Origin: Phalacrocorax aristotelis
Lineage: Eukaryota; Chordata; Aves; Suliformes; Phalacrocoracidae
DNA length: 64,000 nt
Assembly (NCBI RefSeq): GCF_949628215.1
Contig: NC_134276.1
Span: forward strand, 7,157,690-7,221,689
Direction of reading: 5' to 3'
The notes under the pieces are model-generated. The model was not told the origin of the DNA. It was given only the letters and a program-made list of their open reading frames with translations, and ran no database searches. Each line of letters opens with the position of its first letter. Positions within the stretch are counted from its first letter, which is position 1. Positions 22,835 through 34,019 of this stretch are shown piece by piece. A program made the position numbers and the translations under genes.

Positions 22835-24683
22835 CTTAAGAAGAAAGAATATTATGCTTCTGCAATTACACAGAAAAGCAGTTGTTCTTCAAAAGGAAAA
22901 CCAGAAACTTTCCTTTTAAAAGCAACTGTAAAGATGCTGCCCTGGCATTGCTATGTTTGGCAATGTCAGCATTAATGGGCTTGGTTTACAAGCCAGCTCA
23001 TCCATCTTAGGAAGCCGCAGCCCTGCTGCCCTCTTCTTTTCCTGTGTGTTTTCACCAACAACAATTTCTCCGCAAAACAAGTTCTGTTCCCAAGTCCAGT
23101 TCTGTGAGAAAAATCAAACTAATCCAACAGCTCGCTAATGCCGAAAGAGAGAGCTCCAAGTCCAGCCGTGTGCTTCCACCACGTCTGTGCTGGCTCTGGT
23201 CTCCTCCAAACCTCTGAGTCAATTCGGTTGACTAACGCAACAGAAAACTAAATAAGGAGGAGAAAAAAAAGGGCAAACTTTCCTGCTGGGTTAGTGAGTG
23301 AATTGGCTGCAGAAAAGGCCGATGTGCACTACGGGTTCCCTAAGGGCAGGAGAAGGACCATACAGCCAAGGGAGAGGGAAGGAGGAGCCCTACAGTGCAA
23401 GCTCTTGAATCATCTCTATTTAATAAATGCTTTCATAATAGTTGCCAATGCAGCTGCACTGTTTGCAATGATACCCTCGTTGTTTCAAAGTGCAAGGATG
23501 TCAGCAGCACCTACATCCCTCAGCAGGGTGGGCTTTGCAGTGCTAACAGCAGGAAGAAAGAACTAAAGCTTAGTATGCCTCTCCCGAGGCAACAACTGCA
23601 AGGAAACAAACACCTGGACAGATTTTTTTTGTTAAAAGCTCAGTTTTCCCCTGTAATGACTCTTCAGAACACAGCCACTCCTTAAGTTAGCCTCTGATCA
23701 AGGCAACAGGATGATTTGTCTGAACACAAGATGCAGGGTGTTAATCAAAATAATACCAAATTTCTAGGAAATTGTTGGGGGGTTTTTTGGTTTTTTTTGG
23801 TTTTTTTTTTCTAAACTCATTATTGATTAAGTTTGAATAGAATTTTCAAGAGTAAAGAAAGATTATAGAGAAGTAGCTTTACACAGCAAGCCCTGCAGTC
23901 TGCACTGCATCTATATAATCTTTAATTTGCAGTAGAAATCATTCATGTAGAGTAATATATTTTCTGAAAGTAATTAGTTTATTTAGAAATGTATTCAAGT
24001 TTTCATAACTCCAGTGTAGTACCAAAAGCACCCAGGAAACATCTTTCTGCAACCTAGGATTGAAGATCTCCTGAAGCAGGTGCCACCACCTCGTTCGAGA
24101 GCCACATGAACTCAGCCTATTTACATATAACCTGTACCTTTTTATGTTCTCAACCCCTGTATTTTGCACCCAGGAACACCTTCATCCTGGCTTTCTGTTG
24201 AAGGAATAAATTACTTGTTGATCCTTTAATGCTACTGCGCAGCATAAATGCGAAAGGACCAGCATCCAAGCAAAGGAGTCCGTGCAATATCATAGAAAAC
24301 TCTGTCACTAGGTGATATTCAGAATTCTTCCTAGGGGGAATCTGACACTCACATATGCCAATTCCTAGGACAGCATTCAGTTGCCAAAACAACATGTGTT
24401 GTGCTATCAGAAATGCCCTAAGGCTTCCAAAACATCCACAAAAGGCTGGCCCGTATGACACAGAACCTCTTTTGGCCCAGCATGAGAAGGACAGGGCATG
24501 TCCTAACCACCTCAGATAGCACCAGATGCCTATGATTAAGCACCTGAATTGTACCCTAGGTAAAAGCCGTTGGAGTTTTTTCTGCCGTATCACCACAGGG
24601 AACGGAATGCTCCTGGCAGTAGCTCATGCTCCACAATGAAATATGCTTGTGTCAGTGGAAGACCCAATTACTTTAACTCATAC

Positions 24684-24868
24684 CTGGAAATCTTTTTCAT
24701 CTTCATACAACAAGCTGTCACGAGTTGGAGTGAATGACTTTTCCCACAGCTCCTCATCACTGCCTTGAGGCTTCTCATTCTCTGTTTTAGACTGAATCTT
24801 TGCACAGGCTTTTTTTTTCTGACAGAGGACTGTGGCACTTCTGAGGCTTTCATCTCCATCTGTCTTTG
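24684..24868 (-). CDS. CCDC83: CCDC83 coding exon 9
   Basis: 185 bp follow the acceptor tttaaaaag; two bases complete Ala, then KTDGDESLRSATVLCQKKKA, and the exon ends RDSLLYEDEKDFQ before the donor gtatga. LLYEDEKDF is a family landmark. A run of nine A at about 24810-24818 encodes three lysines and is a slippage-prone coding homopolymer. Confidence 0.92.
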
Positions 24869-25949
24869 CTTTTTAAAGAGAACAATGACGTGTATGTAAT
24901 TGTTAAGCTTTATGAAGATCAGAATTAGTACTTGGTGTGAGCATTGCCTGCAATCTTTAATGTGGCTTGGCCAGTGCGATGTAAAGAACAGCTTGGTCAG
25001 ATTGTTAATTGGCAATCCAACCCAAATATTGATTTTGCTCACTGATTTTTCTACATGTATTTCTGTTCACAATTTCTGATCCAGATTGGGGACTGAACTT
25101 GATTGGAAGTTAGAAGTAATGGGTCTGTGGGACAGAGCAGGGGAAAAAATGAGCTTTTACCAGTTCAACTTAAATCCTATATAGTCCTGAATAGTTAAAA
25201 AAACAGGAAAGGCAGCAAAACCAAGTATAAACTTTTTGTATATCCTTATATGTATGTCTATATGTACATATATATACGCACACACACAGAGTTCCTGAAA
25301 CACAGCTAGTCTACTTATAAATCCCCTGAAGAGCTCACATTTGCAGTTGACCAGTCTCAGGATGCTAAACTGTTCTGAACATGGACTACAAAGTTGTATG
25401 TTTGCCTGGGACAGTGACTTGAGCCCAGCTTATTGGAACAAAAACTACTCCTCCCAGTAACTACTGTAAAGGTCTACCAAAGGTAATAGAGCTGAACGGT
25501 TCAAAGTAAACATATATCTAATTCAGAAGTCTTAGTCAACGTGTCTGCTGGTGCCTGATGGTTCCAGAAAGGTCCACCTATGGCTGGATTGATCAGAACT
25601 TCAAGAGACTTGTTCACATATGGGTACTTGTATGGCTTCAATTTTTGGAATTTACCTCTTTGATTTAATTTTGTCCTTTTTTTTCCTCTTTCTTCTACTC
25701 ATGCAAAGTGAGTAGACAAAATATGTGATACTAAGGAAACCAAACAAACCACCCTGAATGGATAAGTGCACTCATACAGTCCTTGCCTAATGGTATATCC
25801 TTTCCCTGGGCACACCTACCAGAATAGATAGAGATTCAGCCCAACCTTCAGTACTACTTAACGAAGACTTTCAGTTCAGGCTGAATCCATGCAGCTTCAT
25901 CTGCTCTCACTAGGGAGTTATTTATAATTTAACTCCATTATGTTCTGCT

Positions 25950-26617
25950 GAGAAGGACCTGGGAGTGCTGGTGGACAACAAGCTGACCATGAGCCAGCAC
26001 TGGGCCCTTGTGGCCAAGAAGGCCAATGGTGTCCTGGGCTGCATTAAAAGGAGTGTGGCCAGCAGGTCAAGGCACGTTATCCTGCCCCTCTGCTCTGCCC
26101 TAGTGAGACCACATTTAGTGCTCTGTGTCCAGTTTTGGGCCCCCCAGTTTCAGAAGGACACAGAACTGCTTGAGCAAGTCCAGCGGAGAGCTACCAAGAT
26201 GATCAGGGGGCTGGAGCATCTCCCATATGAGGAAAGGCTGAGACATCTGGGTTTGTTCAGCCTGGAGAAGAGAAGACTGAGGGGGGATTTCATCAATACC
26301 TATAAATATCTAAAGAAGATGGGACCAGACTCTTTTCAATGGTGCCCAACAACAGGCCAAGGGACAATGGACACAAGCTGGAACACAGGAAGTTCCACCT
26401 CAATATGAGAAAAAAACCCTTCCCTGTGCAGGTGCCAGAGCAGTGGCACAGGCTGCCCAGGGAGGCTGTGGAGTCCCTTCCCTGGAGACACTCACACCCC
26501 GCCTGGATGCGTTCCTGTGCCCCCTGCTCTGGGTGTGCCTGCTCAAGCAGGGGGTGGGATGGGATGATCTCTGGAGGTCCCTTCCAACCCCTGCCATTCT
26601 GGGATTCTGAGATTCTG
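25950..26617 (+). mobile_element. CR1 LINE copy A, 5'-truncated, in CCDC83 intron
   Basis: About 670 bp of the CR1 ORF2 3' end and 3'UTR start at 'gaaggacctgggagtgctgg' and end in the CR1-type 'gggattctgagattctgt'. The frame covering the C-terminal ORF2 region (25965-26408) breaks at the shared 13-base deletion near 26310 and continues in another frame at 26339-26662. It is almost identical to copy B at 32469-34010 but opposite in orientation, and is antisense to CCDC83. Confidence 0.93.
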
Positions 26618-27067
26618 TATCTCTATGAACTGAAAGACTGTAAAGTACATGTAAACTCGTAAACATGTAAAGTGAAAGTCAGTGTAGAGTTCAAAAGGGT
26701 CCTCTCAGGGACAAGACATCATAAAGTTATGATGATATGAATCTATAAAAAACTGATTAAGATATGAATCATATTTTCAGAGAAGGTGGCTGGTCCTATT
26801 AACCACATTCGTGGGTAGCTCTATATGAGTAATTACATTCAACAAGCTAAATGCCAATTTCAATTTTAAAACTGCATTACAGATAGATGGTAGGTTTGTC
26901 TTCTTAATGCAAACTACAGTCTATCATTGCTGTGGTAGCTGAAATTAAGTGGGAACTTAAGTGTTCACTATGTAAAACAGGCAGGTTGGTAAAGAACTTA
27001 AGAAATAAAAAGAATTTAAATGGTCAGTGACCTATCAGTTCTGATAAGCTGCTGGCACGTGCATTAC

Positions 27068-27153
27068 CTGCATACTCTCTATACTCTACTTCTTTCATTT
27101 CGTCCTTAGGAAATTCATCTTGCAAGCCATCTGCCTTGGTAAGAAAGGAATGC
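27068..27153 (-). CDS. CCDC83: CCDC83 coding exon 8
   Basis: The acceptor ttttgtttcatag is followed by one base completing Arg, then HSFLTKADGLQDEFPK and EVEYREYA, and a single G left at the donor gtaatg. It aligns with the RRLYLTQAAGLEV region of human CCDC83. A run of 14 A on the + strand (27160-27177) lies just upstream of the acceptor and forms its pyrimidine tract. Confidence 0.9.
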
Positions 27154-28163
27154 CTATGAAACAAAAAAAAAAAAAAAGTGAAACTCATGTTAGAGGTCTG
27201 AATTTTCTCTCTAAATTGTCGTGTGCAATATTTTGGGGTGCAGGGGGAGGACACCCTTTCTGAAAGCCATTTGCTGCTTAACCACAAATGCAGAACAGCA
27301 CAATGTTTAAAAATGCAATGGAGGCAGCCAGGCAGCTTAGTGGCTAATACGCTGCTCTTTTTTATTCCTAGTGCCTAAGTTCAACTTTGTCCATGAGACC
27401 AAAAGAAAACAAATTTTATAGTCTCCAGTCAGTCCAAGATCCAAACCACAGCTGGCAGCTCTCACTTAAAAGCAGTCCAAAGATTGGAGAAGAGAGAAAA
27501 ATGGTCAATTCTTAAGACTTGGGACTTTTTTATGCAATATGGCTGAAATCACTGAGCTGGGAGTGGAAAATGAAGATGGATCATTCCCATTGTTACATTG
27601 TGCTTTTGACACCATTAGTGTTGACATTTTGCAGCTAAATTTATCTTTCTCTAGGGAACATGTTAAATAATTTATATACAAAAGAAACTAATACTACAGA
27701 CACCTCTACAGACAGACCTATGCCAAGGCCTCTTCCTTACTCACTACCAGATCATCTGTTTCACTTGAGATTGCAAAGCCCCATATATTTGCGTATTAAT
27801 CTTCACATCCTTAAACATTTTGCCAACAGTAAAGGAAAAATCTATTACTCAGCACTTGGGTCTGAGACAATTACAACAGAAAGAAACTGTTTCCAAGCCC
27901 CAGTGGTATCCCCACTAAAAGAGAGTGAGTGTCTTAATAGAACTCAGTTTCTTCCCTGAATTTTGATATTTAGGAGGTTACAATGTTGTTGGCACCCTTC
28001 AGAGGTACAAGTCCCACATATACTCAGTCAAATCCTGCATCCTTTCAACTAGGAAACTACTTTGGTTTCGTTGCGGGAGAGACCAAATAGCTTTAGAGAC
28101 AGAAGGCAGCATTATCTTTTAAAAATATTAATCACTTTTGAGTCTGTAAAGGCATCATTTTAC

Positions 28164-28285
28164 CTGGGTATTCTCAGATTCTGAAGTCTGCTATCAATCA
28201 ATTTTGTCACTAAACCGATATTTTCTTCTTCCAGGAGCTGAATAGAGGCTTTCAAATCACTTACTTCCTTTTGGTACATCTTAAC
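28164..28285 (-). CDS. CCDC83: CCDC83 coding exon 7
   Basis: 122 bp encode VKMYQKEVSDLKASIQLLEE, then ENIGLVTKLIDSRLQNLRIP with Arg split across the donor gtaaaa. It is strongly coiled-coil in pattern and aligns with the human VAIHRKEVEELKNAI...RLVDLKIPR segment. Confidence 0.93.
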
Positions 28286-30750
28286 CTTTTGACAATTAAA
28301 AAAAATAAATTAAAAAAATATAATCTTAGAAAGTTTATTCCCATTTTGGAAAGCATTCATAGCAACCATCTTAACAGCACATACCAAGAAAGAATGCAGC
28401 TGTGTCAGCAAGACCGGGCATTTGGTGGAGAAACATAGTGACGCATTTTCAGGCAAAGGGAAGGCCTCTCTGGTTCCCTCACACCTTTATTAGAGCCCTT
28501 TAACTGGCACAAGCCTGTCAATCACAGCCACACATTTGGGCTGCGCAACCCTGACCGCAGAACCTTCTCATGTAGCCAAACAGGTCTGGTAGACAGAAGA
28601 TCTAGATTTTTCTTTTTTGCTTTCACATCAGAACTCCAAGAGAGAAAAACCTTCTTCGTAGAGTTAAAGTCAGGCTCTTTCTCAGCAAGTGGCTGCTTTT
28701 CTAATTCCTGCCTATACACAAAACCTTCCTACCCAGAATTAGTGAAGTTTTCAGTCCAAGTTAGCCACAACATTGGCTAAACCCCAGGTTCTACTTTCTT
28801 TGGGACTGGTAATTGTCCCTTATTGCCATGAAGTTATATTAACCAAAGAACACCAGTTATTCAGCTTTGCACAATTCCTCTCACTTTTCCTGAAGTACAA
28901 GCAAGTTCCTTTCACTGGGAAGTGGAACGTTCTGTGGGACTAATACCTTCCCAGAAATCTTAGCAATACGCACATGTTTAAAAGCAATACCTAGTGACCT
29001 GAATGCATCTGTTCTCACCAAAGCCAAATTAACCCTGCTATAATCACCCAAATTTGCAGTTAAAAACTAGTTCCCATTTCTCCCAGGGATTAAAAAAGGT
29101 GAAAATAACTGGACATTAACCCGTAACAGGATGTGGCTTGACACAATGAGGTGATGCAGCTTTGCACCATCTTGGTGTGACAGAGTAACCATGGAAAAAT
29201 GTGACTGAAGTCTCCAGATCTGTTCAGATGTGGAGATAACTAGTTTAGGGCTGGTTTGGCAAGTCATTTTTCAGTTCAGTGGCCAAACTGAAAAAAAATT
29301 ATAAATGTGAACTGGGACAAATCTGAAATTTTTGGGTTATCTCCCCAAAATAAAAGATTGGAAGAGTCTGTCAGCTACATATAAACATTAGCCTAAAGAA
29401 AATATTTCACCTGTATAAGGAAAACAGGGAAAATGAATGTGTGAATCCAGAGGACTGGAGAAGTCAGTAATAATAGTTTTGTTTTCCACAATAATTCAAA
29501 GCACTAATTCATAACAGGAAATTAGTAACATAGGAAACTAATTCATAACATAAGAAACTTCTAGTTGAGAGGAAAGAAGCCCAAATGCCTCAACTCCGAG
29601 GTGAGGGCCTGTCAGGACATAACAGCACTCCAAAGCGGATCTCCCTTGTTGACACTATCTAATATGTGTAAAAATCATAACTGTGCAGAGAGACAAGGAG
29701 ATTGGAAGAGAATCCGTACTCATTCAGTGATAGGATGTACAGATTTGAGCTCCTGTTTATACAGATTGAAACATTAATTCTCTCCTATTGACCCCTACCT
29801 CGCTGCCTCAGAACCTGTGGTTTGGACACCCTCCTTGGAAAGTTAAAGACGCAGGCTCAGAGCTCATTAAAGGGAGGAAGGAAGGTCATATCTGTACATA
29901 GTGGCAAGTGTCTTAAACTAGTAAGTAAAAGGGAGAAAACTCTGCCAGGCTTGCTGATGTGGCACTGAAAAATAAATTCATTTATTAATTTCTGAAAAAG
30001 TTTTGCTCAGCTCTAAGCTGTGAGGTTGTAACAGCAGGGAAGGGTATTTCCTCCCTCCAATCTCTTGCTTGATTTGATTTGATCACAACAAGGAACCTGT
30101 ACTGACTGGAACCAATGCAACCAAACTTTCCTCATGGAAAAACTGGTTTCCTAAATTTGGCTCACAAGAAAGTTTTCATGACAAGAAAAGTTACAGCTAT
30201 CTAATATATAGCTCTAAACTGCCATTAAAGGAGAGCATAAAAGCTATCAGGTAACCAATTACAACTACATATGATTTTGATTTTCCTCTCTTCAGCATAC
30301 TAATCTCCAGTGTTTTTTTATTATCTCCCATTTAAACCCGTCTCAAGCCTTTCTCCAAAAATGATTCCAACATCTATATCCATTTTCTTTCAATACAGCA
30401 GCACTACAACTTCAATGCAATTCAAAACTACACTCTTCAGATACCCTTTGAGCCCTTACTCTATGTACTATCCCAGTCTCCACAGATATAAATACGTAAT
30501 TGTATGCAACACTGTAGCCCTTCATGTAACTGCTTGGGCAAGAAGAGGGGTCCTCATTTGTGAAAGTAGATGTTCGCCTTTTACCTTCACACTGTTCGTT
30601 GTTCAGGATTACAGATTAATTACAGGAAATTTGCTCTCCTTTTCCTGTGAAATTCTTCAGAGGCCCATCACTGGAAACCATTGTGACTGTAAGGCATTGT
30701 ATTTCACACCTGAACTGCCATGAAAAACTGTACACAAGCGATCCTCCTAC

Positions 30751-30819
30751 CTCTTCTTTCAGCCATTCATTCTCTTCAATTTCTTTGCGACTCTTTTTGT
30801 CTAAGTATCTTACAGCATT
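30751..30819 (-). CDS. CCDC83: CCDC83 coding exon 6
   Basis: A symmetric 69 bp exon (phase 0 at both ends) between ttttgttttctcag and gtagga encodes NAVRYLDKKSRKEIEENEW plus LKEE. It matches the NAVKLIDKG...WENDWLKKE stretch of human CCDC83. Confidence 0.93.
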
Positions 30820-31987
30820 CTGAGAAAACAAAATTTAAGATCATTTCTTTTGAAAGCAGGACTTCAACAGTGCTGCACACTATACAGAAGAACCTTCTGC
30901 TGTTTAGCAGGAAATAATTAAGAAACATCCACACAACAAACTGTAGCATCCCCTGAGGGATTACAAGGGGATTTAGTCCACAAGGCCGGCTGTTTCTTCT
31001 CCCTTGTCCTGCTTAGAGCAGTTTATATGTCAAGCAGTTTACCAATATTTTATAATTTCCTGTATTAAAATAGGACATTTTCTTTTTGCCCAACAAATTC
31101 TGTGTTCCCACTACTGCTCAGATCTTCCTGTTTTCAGGAAATCAAACCTTTAGCTATTAAAACACCCAAGCAAAATCACAAATGAGGCAGTATTGACCTA
31201 CGACAAGTGACTTAAAAATGTAAAGGTCTATGCTAATGAGCCAAGTCTACAATTTAGTTATTGATGTCAGTAAGAGGGAAGGAACAACCCGGAGGGAAGA
31301 TGCCCCTGTAGATCACCATAAACTCATTCCTTTGGAATACGTTCTCACATGACTGAAAATCCTAGCACTGAAGTCAAGGAATTTAAACACCTAATGGGCC
31401 CAACCAGTGGTTTGTACTGAGATAGGCTTTGCATTTTGAGTATAAGAAGTTGTCACCGTAAATAGTTTGTAAATCACGTCTGCAAATCAGAGCTGGCAGA
31501 TATGACAAAAAAAATCTATACATCAATAAGACTAATTTTTACTGTAGACTGCACTATTTTGACATTTTTAGTGTTGTACTTTACAAGTACAAAACAACTT
31601 TTTTTTCCCAAATTGATGTATATTTCCATGCAGACAATATCTTAGTGAGTTATTGTTTTTCAAGTCTATGCAAATGTCTAAATCAAGGTCACAGCAAAAG
31701 TGACATGTTTTTAAACAAGTCGTATCAGTGCAGGGTGCCCCAGTTTCCCATACCTTTTTTGTAAAATGCCCTCATATCTAATCATTGTTAGTCTGATGTA
31801 AAAAAAAAAAAAAAGTACGAGTGTATAACAATAACAATGCCGTGTTTAAGAAGATTTACAGTTTATTTTACTCTCTACTTATAGAAAAGTTCCAAGTCTT
31901 AATTTGAGTTAAAATAATTATTAACGCAGAGTACATGAATCCTAACTACGATGCAGTTAGCACTTTTAAAAAAGGCAGAAGGAATAC

Positions 31988-32079
31988 CTCAGGGGCCTGT
32001 TCCTTACTTAACTTCATGTGCCTCTCAACCAGTCTGTCATTTTCTTCTTTCACTGCTTTCAAAGCATTTCTGTAATATT
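31988..32079 (-). CDS. CCDC83: CCDC83 coding exon 5
   Basis: The acceptor lies in a T-rich tract ending ttttgaag. Two bases complete Glu, then YYRNALKAVKEENDRLVERH and MKLSKEQAPE; the donor is gtattc. An alternative AG ten bases downstream (attacag) would shift the frame, so the upstream AG is chosen. It aligns with EHYKITLEDTRKKI in human. Confidence 0.88.
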
Positions 32080-32468
32080 CTTCAAAACAAAAACGAAAAT
32101 CGGAAACCATTACCTGACATCAATTTCTCCTGAAAACAAAGACATAATTGGCATGTTGTTCCTAAACTGCAACTTATCAGCCAGCATCACATGCATAGAT
32201 GCTCCACAGAAAAGGATTCAAGCATCCTTCTCCATAGAAATTGTCCTCCTAAACCCAAAGGAGACTAGTATTAATTACAAAACTAGAACTCTGAAGTACA
32301 CATTTCTGTCAGCAACTACAACAGCTACGAAACTGATCAACTCTCTGCTAAAATATTGGTATCTTAATACTAAATCTGTCTCTATCAGTAGCAGAGCTCC
32401 TGGAGACACACGAGAGATTTGCTTAGAAAACATATTTTTTAGGTATAGCAACATATTGGATCATCTTA

Positions 32469-34010
32469 TCACAGAATCCCAGAATGGCAGGGGTTGGAAG
32501 GGACCTCTGGAGATCATCCCGTCCAACCCCCCGCTTGAGCAGGCACACCCAGAGCAGGGGGCACAGGAACGCATCCAGGCGGGGTGTGAGTGTCTCCAGG
32601 GAAGGGACTCCACAGCCTCCCTGGGCAGCCTGTGCCACTGCTCTGGCACCTGCACAGGGAAGGGTTTTTTTCTCATATTGAGGTGGAACTTCCTGTGTTC
32701 CAGCTTGTGTCCATTGTCCCTTGGCCTGTTGTTGGGCACCATTGAAAAGAGTCTGGTCCCATCTTCTTTAGATATTTATAGGTATTGATGAAATCCCCCC
32801 TCAGTCTTCTCTCCTCCAGGCTGAACAAACCCAGGTGTCTCAGCCTTTCCTCATAAGGGAGATGCTCCAGCCCCCTGATCATCTTGGTAGCTCTCCGCTG
32901 GACTTGCTCAAGCAGTTCTGTGTCCTTCTGAAACTGGGGGGCCCAAAACTGGACACAGAGCACTAAATGTGGTCTCACTAGGGCAGAGCAGAGGGGCAGG
33001 ATAACGTGCCTTGACCTGCTGGCCACACTCCTTTTAATGCAGCCCAGGACACCATTGGCCTTCTTGGCCACAAGGGCCCAGTGCTGGCCCCAGTGCTGGC
33101 TCATGGTCAGCTTGTTGTCCACCAGCACTCCCAGGTCCTTCCCAACAGAGCTGCTTTCCAGTAGTTCAGCCCCCAGCCTGTACTGGTGCGTGGGGTTGTT
33201 CCTCCCCAGGGGCAGGACCTTGCACTTGCTCTTGTCGAATTTCATGAGGTTCCCCTCGGCCCAGCTCTCCAGCCTGTCCAGGTCTCGCTGGATGACAGCA
33301 CAGCCTTCTGGTGTATCAGCCACTCCTCCCAGCTGGGTATCATCAGCGAACTTGCTGAGGTTACACTCTGTCCCTTCATCCAGGTCACTGATGAATATGT
33401 TGAACAGGACTGGACCCAGCACAGACCCCTGGGGAGCACCGCTAGTGACAGGCCTCCATCCAGAATCTGCTCCATTGACCATGACCCTCTGAGTTCTGTT
33501 GTTGAGCCAGTTCTGTGTCCTCCTCACTGTCCACTCATCCAACCCACACTTCCCTATTTGGCCTGTGAGGATGCTATGGGAGACAGTATTGAATGGCTTA
33601 CTGAAGTCAAGACAGACAACATCCACTTCTCTCCCTTCGTCGACCCAGACAGTCATACCATCATAGAAGGCTATCAGGTTGTTCAGGCATGATCTTCCTT
33701 TGGTGAATCCATGTTGACTGTTTCTGATAACCTTCTTGTCCTTTATATGCCTTGAGATGACCTCCAGGATGAACTGCTCCATCACCTTTCTGGGGATGAA
33801 GGTGAGGCTGACTGGCCTATAGTTTCCCAGGTCTTCCTTCTTTCCCTTTTTGAAGATTGGAGTGACGTTTGCTTTCCTCCAGTCCTCAGGCACCTCTCCT
33901 GTCCTCCACGACCTTTCAAAGGTGATGTAGAGTAGCTCAGCAAGAATGTCCACCAGCTCCCTCAGCACTTGCAGGTGCATCCCATCGGGGCCTACGGATT
34001 TGTGAGGATA
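32469..34010 (-). mobile_element. CR1 LINE copy B with long open reverse-transcriptase frame
   Basis: About 1.54 kb of 5'-truncated CR1 lies in CCDC83 intron 4, same strand as the gene. A single open frame at 32673-34022 (449 codons) covers most of the reverse transcriptase: [25 protein letters not shown], motif A region [13 protein letters not shown] (usual family form has A and D where this has P and N), motif [12 protein letters not shown] and the catalytic box FADDT. The frame is then broken by a 13-base deletion shared with copy A; the C-terminal residues continue in another frame at 32461-32742. A 12-base tandem duplication (SQHW-GQHW) near 33085 distinguishes it from copy A. The high intactness suggests a fairly recent insertion. 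Confidence 0.93.
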
Positions 34011-34019
34011 TGCACGTGG

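Noticed and set aside
33186-33692. 168-codon plus-strand frame
   Set aside because: Antisense shadow of the CR1 reverse-transcriptase frame.
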